Positions 1-7,792 of a stretch of DNA of 64,000 nucleotides are shown here, piece by piece. The DNA lies in contig CAWICZ010000014.1 of assembly GCA_963834825.1 (NCBI GenBank), positions 62,001-126,000 of the forward strand, in the 5' to 3' direction. Made by a program: the position numbers and the translations under genes. A model generated the notes under the pieces. That model made no database searches and was not told the origin of the DNA. It saw only the letters and a list, made by a program, of their open reading frames with translations. Each line of letters begins with the position of its first letter. Position 1 is the stretch's first letter. The stretch comes from JACDAN01 sp963834825 (GTDB lineage Bacteria > Actinomycetota > Thermoleophilia > Gaiellales > Gaiellaceae).

Positions 1-2
1 TG

Positions 3-1133
3 ATGGAGTGCTTCAGCCCCTTCACGACGGTCAACGGCACGGTTTGGCCGCACCTCGACGTCGAGCCGACGACGTACCGGTTTCGGCTGCTGAACGGCTC
101 GAACGCCCGTACCTACCGGCTCGTGCTCACCCGCGAGGGCGAGCCCGATCACGAGCGGATCACGCAGATCGGCAGCGAGGGCGGGCTACTCCAGGCGCCC
201 GTCTCGATCCCCGGGCAGGGTCTTGTTCTGGCGTCCGCCGAGCGCGCGGATCTCCTGGTCGACTTCTCCGATCTCGCGCCGGGAACCGAGCTCACCCTCT
301 GGAACACCGCCACAGCACCGTTCGACGGCTCCGTCGCAGATCCCGCGGGGGCGGGCAGAGCCGATCTCGACGGCTTACTGCCCTACCCGGAGGCGATGCG
401 CATTCGCGTCGGCGAAGGCCCCCGCTCCCGACGCCGCCTGCCTCAGGTGCTCGCGACCGACTTCCGGCGGACGAGCCGTGACGAGCTCGCCGGCGCGGTG
501 GTCCGGGCGATCGCGCTCGTCGAACAGGAGGCCGAGATGGACGGCGCGCCGCCGATGCTCACGATGCGCGAGCTGACCCCCGACCCGGCAGCCGACGAGC
601 CCGTGATCACGCTCGTCGAGCCGCAAGCAAATGGTGAGGAGCTCGTCACACGCTGGCGGACGGTCGCGACCCGCTTCGAGGACACCACCACCTTCTTCCC
701 GATGCTGCACCGACCTGAGCTCTGGCGGCTCATCAACCTCACCGGCGACACCCATCCGATCCACCTCCACCTCGACGCGTTCCAGGTCCTCGACCGACAC
801 CCGGCGACGATCGACCAGCCCGCGGACGGGACCACGACCGGCGGCACGAGCGCCACCGTGCGCCTCGGCCATCCACCCGACGACGGGATCTCACATGTGC
901 TCGACGACAACGAGCTCGGCCTCAAAGACACCGTTCGCGTCAACCCGAACGAAGTCGTCGACATCGTCGTCCGCTTCGAGGTCTTTTGCGGGCGCTACAT
1001 GTACCACTGCCATATCCTCGAGCACGAAGACCACGACATGATGCGCCCGTTCGTCGTCATGCCAGCCGAGCTGATGCCGTTCATGGATATGCACACCAGC
1101 CGCGAAGACATGCCGGACAGGAAGCACGCTTAA
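3..1133 (+). CDS. multicopper oxidase, C-terminal part (cut by window start)
   Basis: Laccase-like multicopper oxidase, which couples oxidation of an organic or metal substrate to four-electron reduction of O2. The visible 376 residues cover the end of the second cupredoxin domain and the whole third one. Copper ligands are clear: HPIHLHL (T2/T3 site) and, near the C terminus, HCHILEHEDHDMM, which supplies T3 histidines, the T1 cysteine-histidine pair and an axial Met. The N-terminal HWHG half must lie upstream, so the first ATG in the window is not the real start. The long acidic linker before the last domain resembles the CotA/phenoxazinone synthase-like branch. Substrate unknown. A second, different multicopper oxidase lies at 56941-58733. 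Confidence 0.9.
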   Translation: MECFSPFTTVNGTVWPHLDVEPTTYRFRLLNGSNARTYRLVLTREGEPDHERITQIGSEGGLLQAPVSIPGQGLVLASAERADLLVDFSDLAPGTELTLWNTATAPFDGSVADPAGAGRADLDGLLPYPEAMRIRVGEGPRSRRRLPQVLATDFRRTSRDELAGAVVRAIALVEQEAEMDGAPPMLTMRELTPDPAADEPVITLVEPQANGEELVTRWRTVATRFEDTTTFFPMLHRPELWRLINLTGDTHPIHLHLDAFQVLDRHPATIDQPADGTTTGGTSATVRLGHPPDDGISHVLDDNELGLKDTVRVNPNEVVDIVVRFEVFCGRYMYHCHILEHEDHDMMRPFVVMPAELMPFMDMHTSREDMPDRKHA

Positions 1134-1257
1134 CCGGATCCAATAACGACCATCCGTCCGCGGCGTTGGTCAGCCCCGGCCAGGCACTCGATTCAGCTTT
1201 GTCTGGCGAGGGCCGTACTGGGCGGCTTGGAACGCGCGCTGCCGAGCGCCGCCCGGG

Positions 1258-2577
1258 TCAGCCGGTGTACGTGCTCCCCGTCGAGCGGCCGAGACTGGCG
1301 ATCGCGTCCGCGAGGCGCTCCGCGTCGTCAGGGTCGAGGTTCGCGGTGGTGATGCGAATGCCAGGGGAGCTGTTGAAGCGGAACCGCTCGCCCGGGCTGA
1401 CTGCCCAGCCGATGACGAGAAGCTCGCGAACGGCCGCTGCCTCGTCGGTGAGCGGTACCCAGACGCCGAGGCCGGAGTGGCCGGTCGCTGCGATGCCGCG
1501 CGCTGCCAGCGCGGCGACGAGCGCTTGGCGCCGCTCGGTGTAGGTTTGCTCGGCCCGTTCGAGCAGCTGCGCCGTTGCGCCGTCCTTCAGCAAGAGTGCG
1601 GCGATCTGCTGGAGGATGTGGCTGATCCAGCCAGGCCCGAGGCGCTGCCGCCCTTCTAGCCGGGAGATCGTCAGCGCGTCACCGGCGACGAGCGCGATCC
1701 GCAGATCCGGCCCGAGCACCTTCGACAGCGAGCGCACGACAGTCCAGCGGCCGTCCCGCGTGTGCACGGGTACATAAGGTGCGCCGCCGACCCGTGCGAC
1801 GTAGTCGTCCTCGATGACGAGGACGTCCGGGTAGCGCGCGAGCACGGTGCGGAGTGCGCGCCCGCGTGCGGGATCCGCCGCCGCACTCGACGGGTTCTGC
1901 CCCCGCGGCGTCGCGATCACCGCCCGTGCGCCGCGCCGTAGTGCGGCGTCGAGCATGTCAGGGTCCAGCCCGCGTTCGTCAACGCGAACCGGCTCGACGA
2001 TCAAGCCGAGCGAACGCACTAGATCGGCGATCCGCGGCCAACTCGGGTCCTCGACGACGACGCGGTCTCCGAGGCGTAGCTCCGTCTGCAGCGCGCGTTC
2101 GATCGCATCCAGCGCGCCTCCGGTGACGGCAATGTCGCCGCGAATGTCGTCTGCCGCGAAGTCGTCCGCGGCGAGTGACGCGAGCTCCGGCAGCTTGGCG
2201 GCGACGCCGTAGAGCCGGTGACTCGGCTCAAGGCGCGCGAAGACGTCGGCCAGCGACGGCAACAGCCGCGGGTCAGGGTTGCCGGTCGAGTGGTCGTGGA
2301 CACCCGCCGGCAGCTGCGAGACACGCTCGACGCGAGCGGGCGGCACCGGCGCCACAGAAGTCCCGCGCACCCCGTCGGTGATGACGAAGCCGCGGTGCTT
2401 CAGCTCACGATAGGCGGCCGCGACTGTTGCCGGACTCACGGCGAGCGCCGCGGCCAGCTCGCGGACCGCAGGGAGCCTCGTCGCCGGCGCCAGCCGCCCG
2501 TACGCAACCTCGTTCTCGACCACCGACGAGATCCTTGCGGCGCCGGCCCCATGGCCGATAGTTTGTGCTAGTTGCAT
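1258..2577 (-). CDS. MocR-type transcriptional regulator (GntR HTH + aminotransferase fold)
   Basis: Residues about 15-75 form a GntR winged helix (RLPAVRELAAALAVSPATVAAAYREL). The remaining ~350 residues are a class I aminotransferase fold in which TPRGQNPSS, the VIEDDY aspartate and the PLP-binding lysine of RSLSKVLGPDLR are all present. MocR proteins bind PLP and act as DNA-binding regulators rather than working transaminases. The gene is divergent from an MFS and an EamA exporter only 50 bp away, so it most likely controls them and itself. The target ligand is unknown; an amino acid or amine is a reasonable guess. Confidence 0.88.
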   Translation of the reverse strand: MQLAQTIGHGAGAARISSVVENEVAYGRLAPATRLPAVRELAAALAVSPATVAAAYRELKHRGFVITDGVRGTSVAPVPPARVERVSQLPAGVHDHSTGNPDPRLLPSLADVFARLEPSHRLYGVAAKLPELASLAADDFAADDIRGDIAVTGGALDAIERALQTELRLGDRVVVEDPSWPRIADLVRSLGLIVEPVRVDERGLDPDMLDAALRRGARAVIATPRGQNPSSAAADPARGRALRTVLARYPDVLVIEDDYVARVGGAPYVPVHTRDGRWTVVRSLSKVLGPDLRIALVAGDALTISRLEGRQRLGPGWISHILQQIAALLLKDGATAQLLERAEQTYTERRQALVAALAARGIAATGHSGLGVWVPLTDEAAAVRELLVIGWAVSPGERFRFNSSPGIRITTANLDPDDAERLADAIASLGRSTGSTYTG

Positions 2578-2612
2578 AGACCATTTTGTACTATAACAAT
2601 ACTGCCGCTCCC
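2568..2612. promoter_or_regulatory. shared promoter region of MocR regulator and MFS exporter
   Basis: This is the only AT-rich stretch between the two divergent start codons. It contains TATAAC (2592-2597), a plausible -10 for the rightward exporter, and a TTGTACTATAACAA core with weak dyad character that could be the MocR site. No good -35 is visible. Confidence 0.4.
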
Positions 2613-2627
2613 GCGCTCGGCGATTAG

Positions 2628-3908
2628 ATGAGTCGGCTGCACCGCCTTGGCTACGGGCTGCCGCCCCAGCTGTGGGTCGTCCAAGTCGGCTTCTTCCTGA
2701 ATTACCTGGGCTGGGGCGGGGTCATGCCGTTCGAGCTCATCTACCTGCACGAGGCTCGCGGCTTCAGCCTCGGCGTCGCCGGCCTCGTCGTCGGCACGGT
2801 CACCGGCCTCGCCGTCGTCGCGGCGCCTTTCTCCGGCCCCATCATCGACCGGTTCGGCTCGCGGGCGGTCGCGGCGGTCGCTCTGATCTTGCTCGCCGCT
2901 GGCTTCATCGGCTTGGCGTTCGCGCACTCGCCTCTCCAAGCGTTCATCGCCGCCGCGGCGGCCGGCCTCGGCAATGGCGCGCTGCAGCCGAGCCAGTCGG
3001 CCCTGGTCGCGTCGATCGCCCCATCGGAGCTACGCCACCGCGCGACCGCGGTCTCACGCGTCGCTTCGAACCTCGGCATCGGCCTCGGTGGCGCGCTCGG
3101 CGGCCTCATCGCGACCCAAGGGCTCAACGGCTTCATCGTGCTCTTCGTCGCCAATGGGGTCACGTACCTCTTGTACGCCCTGATCCTCGTCGTGGCCGTG
3201 CGCGAGGACGCGCGACCTGCGCCGATCGCCGGCGGCTATCGCGTTGTCCTCCGCGACCGGCCGTTCGTCCGGCTGGCACTGATCAACGTCGCCGTCGTCG
3301 CCGTCGGGTGGGGCGTGTTCTCGTGGATCGTGCCTGCCTTCGCGCGCGAGGAGATCGGCGTCAGCACCCGCTTGATCGGGCTGATGCTGTTCGCGAACGC
3401 CGTCACGGTCGTCCTCGCGCAGATTCCGGTCGCGAAGGTGGCCGAGGGACGGCGGCGAGCCGTGACGATGGCGACGGGAGCCCTGACGTTCGTCGTCGCC
3501 TGTCTGCTCGTCACAGGCGCCGACCTCGTCGGTGTCCAGATCGCGGCGATCGCGCTGCTCGCGGCGATGGTCATCGTCGCCGTCGGCGAGTGCTTGCACA
3601 CGACGGTGCTGATGCCGCTCGTTGCCGACCTCGCGCCGGCGGCCCTACGCGGTCGCTACATGGCGGTCACCGGACTGTCCTGGTGGCTCGGGCTGGCGCT
3701 CGCGCCAACGCTCGCCGCGCAGCTGATGAGTGTCTCGCCGCCGGCGACGATGCTGGCGGCGGCTGCCGTCGCCGCAGGCGCCGCCCTGGCCGCGTTGGCA
3801 CTTGAACCCCATTTGCCGGCGGCGACTCGCCTCACGCCGCGGCCGCAAGCGCCTGTCGCCGAGATCAGACGCGCCGCCGTCGCGCCCCCGGCGACGGAGG
3901 TGCGATGA
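2628..3908 (+). CDS. MFS transporter
   Basis: A 426-residue hydrophobic protein with about 12 predicted membrane spans and MFS signatures: a loop after TM2 with PIIDRFGSRAV, and the PSQSALVASI / RHRATAVSRVASNLG region typical of drug-exporter-type MFS proteins (Bcr/MdtH-like). It should export a small molecule by proton antiport. The ATG start follows the AT-rich region by 16 bp. Its stop overlaps the start of the EamA gene (ATGA at 3905-3908), so the two exporters are translationally coupled. The last ~40 residues are a Pro/Ala/Arg-rich cytoplasmic tail. Confidence 0.88.
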   Translation: MSRLHRLGYGLPPQLWVVQVGFFLNYLGWGGVMPFELIYLHEARGFSLGVAGLVVGTVTGLAVVAAPFSGPIIDRFGSRAVAAVALILLAAGFIGLAFAHSPLQAFIAAAAAGLGNGALQPSQSALVASIAPSELRHRATAVSRVASNLGIGLGGALGGLIATQGLNGFIVLFVANGVTYLLYALILVVAVREDARPAPIAGGYRVVLRDRPFVRLALINVAVVAVGWGVFSWIVPAFAREEIGVSTRLIGLMLFANAVTVVLAQIPVAKVAEGRRRAVTMATGALTFVVACLLVTGADLVGVQIAAIALLAAMVIVAVGECLHTTVLMPLVADLAPAALRGRYMAVTGLSWWLGLALAPTLAAQLMSVSPPATMLAAAAVAAGAALAALALEPHLPAATRLTPRPQAPVAEIRRAAVAPPATEVR

Positions 3909-4801
3909 GCACGGAACAGGTCGTCGAGCGGCCGGTCGAGGCGGGCACGGACGTCGCCGCGCTCCTGGCAGGACTGGTCACCGTGACGCTCTGGGGGTCG
4001 GCGTTCGTTGCCATCCGCGACGTCGGCAAGTCGATCTCGCCCGGGTCGGTGGCACTTGGCAGGCTGCTCGTCAGCCTGGTCGTGCTCGGGCTCGCGGCGG
4101 CGATCTGGCGCGAGCCGCTCCCTCGTCGGCGCGACCTGGTCCTGATCGCCACCTTCGGCGTGCTGTTCCTCGGCGTCTACAGCTTCACGCTGAACGAGGC
4201 TGAGCGCCGCGTCGACGCAGGAACCGCGGCCATGCTGATCAACACCGGGCCGATTCTGATCGCGATCATGGCCGGCGCCTTCCTCAGAGAAGGCTTCCCG
4301 CGCTGGCTCTTCGCCGGCTGCGCCGTCGCGCTAGGCGGAGTCGTGCTCATCGGGCTTGCGAACTCACATGCCGGCTCGCGCAACGGCGTCGGGATCGCGC
4401 TCCTGCTTCTCGCCGCCTCCGCCTACGCGACAGCGGTCGTCATCCAGAAGCCGGTGCTGGCTCGCGTCTCGCCGCTGCAGCTCACCTGGCTCGGCTGCGT
4501 CGCGGGAACGGTCGTCTGTCTGCCGTTCGGGCCGACGCTCGTCGGCGAGCTCGACGACGCTGGCGCGAGCGGGATCGGCTGGATCGTCTACCTCGGGCTC
4601 GCGCCCACCGCGCTCGGCTTCGCGACATGGTCGTTCGCCCTGCGGCGCATGCCCGCCGGACGCCTGGCGTCGCTCGCCTATTTGATCCCAGTCGTCGCCA
4701 TCGTGCTCGGATGGGCGCTGCTCGGCGAGACGCCGCCGCAGCTCGCGGTCGTCGGCGGCGCGCTCTGCGTCGCCGGCGTCTACATCGCCCGGCGGCCGTG
4801 A
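3905..4801 (+). CDS. EamA/DMT family transporter
   Basis: A 298-residue drug/metabolite transporter with about ten membrane spans in two EamA repeats (around residues 18-145 and 155-295). Signature segments are TLWGSAFVAIRDVGK near the N terminus and the closing GWALLGETPPQLAVVGGALCVAGVY. Family members export amino acids, nucleosides or metabolites. It overlaps the upstream MFS gene by four bases. Pairing two unrelated exporter families under one MocR regulator suggests efflux of one inducer or of related compounds. Specificity cannot be told from sequence. Confidence 0.88.
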   Translation: MSTEQVVERPVEAGTDVAALLAGLVTVTLWGSAFVAIRDVGKSISPGSVALGRLLVSLVVLGLAAAIWREPLPRRRDLVLIATFGVLFLGVYSFTLNEAERRVDAGTAAMLINTGPILIAIMAGAFLREGFPRWLFAGCAVALGGVVLIGLANSHAGSRNGVGIALLLLAASAYATAVVIQKPVLARVSPLQLTWLGCVAGTVVCLPFGPTLVGELDDAGASGIGWIVYLGLAPTALGFATWSFALRRMPAGRLASLAYLIPVVAIVLGWALLGETPPQLAVVGGALCVAGVYIARRP

Positions 4802-4881
4802 CGCCGAACGCGCCACCCCGTGTCGTATCGCGAACTTGAAGAGCGGCCGGATGTCCCCGGCGAAGCTCGGTTGCTGTGCCA

Positions 4882-5358
4882 TCAGCTCGCCTCTTCCATG
4901 CCGAGTGCTCGCGTCTCGCTCCAGTCGAGGATGAGATTGCGGTCGGCGAAGTACCAGCTGTGGTCGATCTTCGAGAACGTGTCGCGGTAGCGGAGCGAGG
5001 CGATCATGATCTTGCGGTTGCCGTCTTCGGTGTAGACGTGGTGCGCGATCGTGTAGCTCTCCCCTGTGGCGCGGTTCCCGTCGATGGTGACCGTGCTTTG
5101 GCCGTTGAAGTGCGTTGTTGCCTCGTAGCGATTCAGGTCTTCGAAGACGGGCGTGAGCGCTTCTCGTCCTTGCAGGACGTAGGTCGGCTCGCTGCCTTCG
5201 CCGTCCATGTAGACGGCGAAGCGGGTGTCGTCGGTGAAGAGCGCCTTCTGGCCCTCGGCGTCGCGGCGGTCGGCGCAGTGCGCGTAGGCGTCGAAGAGCT
5301 CGCGCAAGGCGAGCCGGTCGGCGGCTTCAGCTGGAGTGAGTTCGGTGTGAACGGCCAT
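4882..5358 (-). CDS. SnoaL-like (NTF2 fold) protein
   Basis: A 158-residue single-domain NTF2/SnoaL-like protein (SnoaL_4 type). It opens with an EAADRLALRELFDAYAHCADRRD helix pair and later has THFNGQSTV and the paired strands YTIAHHVY and RKIMIASLRYRD. Such proteins include small isomerases, dehydratases and aromatic-ring enzymes, but many have no known reaction. It is the last gene of a leftward group, 13 bp after the NADP-binding protein. The ATG start has GAGGAGCTTCC upstream as a ribosome site. Function cannot be specified beyond fold. Confidence 0.8.
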   Translation of the reverse strand: MAVHTELTPAEAADRLALRELFDAYAHCADRRDAEGQKALFTDDTRFAVYMDGEGSEPTYVLQGREALTPVFEDLNRYEATTHFNGQSTVTIDGNRATGESYTIAHHVYTEDGNRKIMIASLRYRDTFSKIDHSWYFADRNLILDWSETRALGMEEAS

Positions 5359-5371
5359 CGATGGAAGCTCC

Positions 5372-5965
5372 TCAGAGTCGGATGAGGTTGACGCCGGAGA
5401 GCGGGTGGTGGATCTGCTGCATGGCGCCGCCTGTGGCCAGGTCGCCGAGGTCGATCGCGGCGAAGCCTGCGTCCTGGAACAGCGCGACGACCTCCGCCTT
5501 CGCGTCGGCGGCGTCGCCGGAGACGAAGATCACGCGCTGGCCGCCGGCCTCCTCTGGATCCGAGCCGAGCACCTCGGCGCCGAGCGTATTGGCGGCCTTG
5601 ACGAGCCGCGCGCCGGCAACAAGGTCGGCGACGAGCTCGCTCGATGTCCTCCCCTGGAGATCGTCGGCGGCCCAGTCGTTCGTCGCGTCGATCACCGCCT
5701 GTCCGTCCCAGTCGATGCCCTGAACGGCCTCCGGGACGCGGTCCCACGGTACAGCGATGACGACGATGCCCGCCGCTGCTGCCTCGTCCACCGTCGCTGC
5801 CGAGACTCCCTCGCCAAGGGCCGAGACCACCGACGCGAGCGACTCCGGGCCGCGGCTGTTCGCGATCACGACGTCACGGCCGGCTCGGCGAGCGGTCCGC
5901 GCCATCGCCTGCCCGAGACGCCCTGCGCCGATGATTCCCACAAGATTGCCGTCGCTCGGGCCCAT
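5372..5965 (-). CDS. NADPH:F420 reductase-like dinucleotide-binding protein
   Basis: A 197-residue Rossmann protein with the nucleotide motif GIIGAGRLGQAMA near the N terminus and VVIANSRGPESL, where S/R at the end of beta-2 favours NADP. The body, VVIAVPWD and AANTLG, follows the NADPH-dependent F420 reductase/NADP oxidoreductase (F420-dependent) pattern. The ATG at 5965 overlaps the stop of the glycosylase upstream (TGATG), so I prefer it to the GTG one codon earlier. F420-using enzymes elsewhere in the window make a cofactor-recycling role plausible, but proteins of this size also act on other substrates. Confidence 0.75.
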   Translation of the reverse strand: MGPSDGNLVGIIGAGRLGQAMARTARRAGRDVVIANSRGPESLASVVSALGEGVSAATVDEAAAAGIVVIAVPWDRVPEAVQGIDWDGQAVIDATNDWAADDLQGRTSSELVADLVAGARLVKAANTLGAEVLGSDPEEAGGQRVIFVSGDAADAKAEVVALFQDAGFAAIDLGDLATGGAMQQIHHPLSGVNLIRL

Positions 5966-6654
5966 CACGGTTGCCCGTCGTATTCGGACGCGAACAGGTA
6001 GCTCACTGCAAGGCTGCGATACGGCCGCCAGCGATCCGACACCTGAGCCGCTTCGTCTTCGGTCGGGAGGTGGTCGAAGCCGTACGCTCGTTGGATCGCG
6101 CGTCGCAGCGCGAGGTCGCCCGAGAGAAAGACGTCAGGCCGATCGAGAGCCACAAGCAGGAACCCGCGCGCCGTCCACGGCCCGATCCCAGATACCTCGG
6201 TCAGGGTCGCCTCGACCTCGTCGTCGGTCATGCGCGAGAGCGCCTCCTCGCTCAGGCGTCCGTCGACGAACCTCTCCGCGAGCGCGCGCAAAGTCTCGCC
6301 CTTTCGAGCCGAGAAGCCGCTGTCGCGCAGCACCTGGCGATCAGCCGCGAGCAGCTCGGCCGGCGACGGCAGATGTCCTCCGAATCGCTCCTGCAGATGC
6401 GAGATGATCGCCCGCGTCGAGCTGACCGAGAGCTGTTGGCCCGCGACCTGGAAGACGAGCGTGCCGAAGGCATCGAGCGGGGGAAGCTCGTCCATCCAGG
6501 CCCGTGGACGGAAGTCCGGCCGCGCGTCGATCAGCCGCGCGAGCACCGGGTCCGCCTTCCGAAGGAACTCGCGCGCCTCGGGATCGGCAATCGCGGCTTG
6601 CTTACGCGGCGGGGCGTCCACGCTCATGTTTGTAGCAATCGTTCGGTCCACCAT
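5965..6654 (-). CDS. DNA-3-methyladenine glycosylase II-like (AlkA family HhH-GPD)
   Basis: Base-excision repair glycosylase. The helix-hairpin-helix is LTEVSGIGPWTARGFLLVAL, followed by RPDVFLSGDLALRRA, which carries the catalytic aspartate and the typical Gly/Pro-Asp segment. The 229-residue length matches bacterial AlkA/MAG glycosylases without the N-terminal Ada-like part. It would remove alkylated purines from DNA. No ribosome site is visible at the ATG used; an internal ATG at 6627 is an alternative and would shorten the N terminus by nine residues. It overlaps the downstream oxidoreductase by one base. Confidence 0.88.
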   Translation of the reverse strand: MVDRTIATNMSVDAPPRKQAAIADPEAREFLRKADPVLARLIDARPDFRPRAWMDELPPLDAFGTLVFQVAGQQLSVSSTRAIISHLQERFGGHLPSPAELLAADRQVLRDSGFSARKGETLRALAERFVDGRLSEEALSRMTDDEVEATLTEVSGIGPWTARGFLLVALDRPDVFLSGDLALRRAIQRAYGFDHLPTEDEAAQVSDRWRPYRSLAVSYLFASEYDGQP

Positions 6655-6713
6655 TGCCGCGTTCTGCGGAGTTAGTAGGTGGTCGCGCGGATCCCCGATC
6701 GGAGCGCTGGCCC

Positions 6714-7691
6714 TCAGGGGTGCACCTGGGAGCCGTAGCCGAGGTCGAGGCGGATCGACTGCATCACCTGGAACGTCGTGCTCTCCGTGAACACGTCGGC
6801 GGCCGCGATCACGCCGGTGTACTTCTCGATCACGGGTGCGGCTGCAGTGGCGGTGACTTCGTCCAGGTAGCCCTTGAGCGCTGCCCAGATGTTGTCGCCG
6901 TACTTCTGGAAGTAGGGCGTCGGATCGACGCTGTCGATCGCCCTCCTGGAGCTGTCGGCGATGTCAGCCATGTACTGCTGATGCAGCGTCACGTCGTCGC
7001 GCGTGCCGAGCCGGGCGTTGTGACCGCCGATGAAGTGCTTCCACGAGTAGGCAAGCGCGTTCGCCGGCGCCTCGACGTAGCCGGGGATGTCCTCGGTCAG
7101 GTTTGAAAGGTAGATCGGAGCCCAGCCCGGATTGACGATGTCGATCAGCATCAGCGTGTCGTGGTCGGGCAGGTGGATGACGATGTTGTCGGGCGAGTGG
7201 TTGGGGCCGTGCCAGGCCAGGTCGATGCGCTCGCCGCCGATCTCGAGCGTGCGGCGATCCTGGAACGTCTCCTCGTTCGGTGGTCTGGCCGGGTCGTCGT
7301 CACGGAGCAGCAGCCGCCGCGTCTCCTCGTGCCCGATGCGGGTGACGTTCTTGTCGAACAGCGACGACGCGCCGACGTGGTCGGCGTGGTGGTGCGAGTA
7401 GATGAGATAGCTGACTTTGTTGCTGACGCCGTTGGCGGCGGCGATCTCGTCCACCGCCCGCTGGATGTTGCTTCCGATCGTTGGCGGCGCGTCGAGGACG
7501 ACGACTCCGTCCGTCGTGGTCAGGAACGCCGACTGGTAGGTGCCGTCGGTGATCCAGTAGAGGTTCCGCTCTACCCGCCCGACGTAGTAGCCCTGCTCGT
7601 TGAGGGCAGGGCCGAGCGCGGCTCGCGGCACGGGCGCGTAGTCCGGAAGGCTGTCGGCGCCGGCGGCGCCGGTTTCCGTTGTCGTGGTCAT
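6714..7691 (-). CDS. metallo-beta-lactamase fold hydrolase
   Basis: A 325-residue MBL-fold protein. The zinc signature HHHADH sits at about residues 100-105, followed by GASSLF, and an H..SPDN segment lies further on. The start at 7691 is chosen because GAAGGAG lies 7-8 bases upstream; the upstream in-frame codons have no such site. No signal peptide. The family includes glyoxalase II-like, lactonase and alkylsulfatase-like enzymes, and the substrate is not evident. The gene is divergent from the large LuxR-type regulator starting at 7793, which might control it. Confidence 0.85.
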   Translation of the reverse strand: MTTTTETGAAGADSLPDYAPVPRAALGPALNEQGYYVGRVERNLYWITDGTYQSAFLTTTDGVVVLDAPPTIGSNIQRAVDEIAAANGVSNKVSYLIYSHHHADHVGASSLFDKNVTRIGHEETRRLLLRDDDPARPPNEETFQDRRTLEIGGERIDLAWHGPNHSPDNIVIHLPDHDTLMLIDIVNPGWAPIYLSNLTEDIPGYVEAPANALAYSWKHFIGGHNARLGTRDDVTLHQQYMADIADSSRRAIDSVDPTPYFQKYGDNIWAALKGYLDEVTATAAAPVIEKYTGVIAAADVFTESTTFQVMQSIRLDLGYGSQVHP

Positions 7692-7792
7692 TCGGGCTCT
7701 CCTTCTCAGTGGATGAGGCACTATCGCTGCAGCGGGTGGGGGATCGCATCCCGGAATTCCTTGGTCCGTGACCCCAGTGGCATGCTGCTCCT

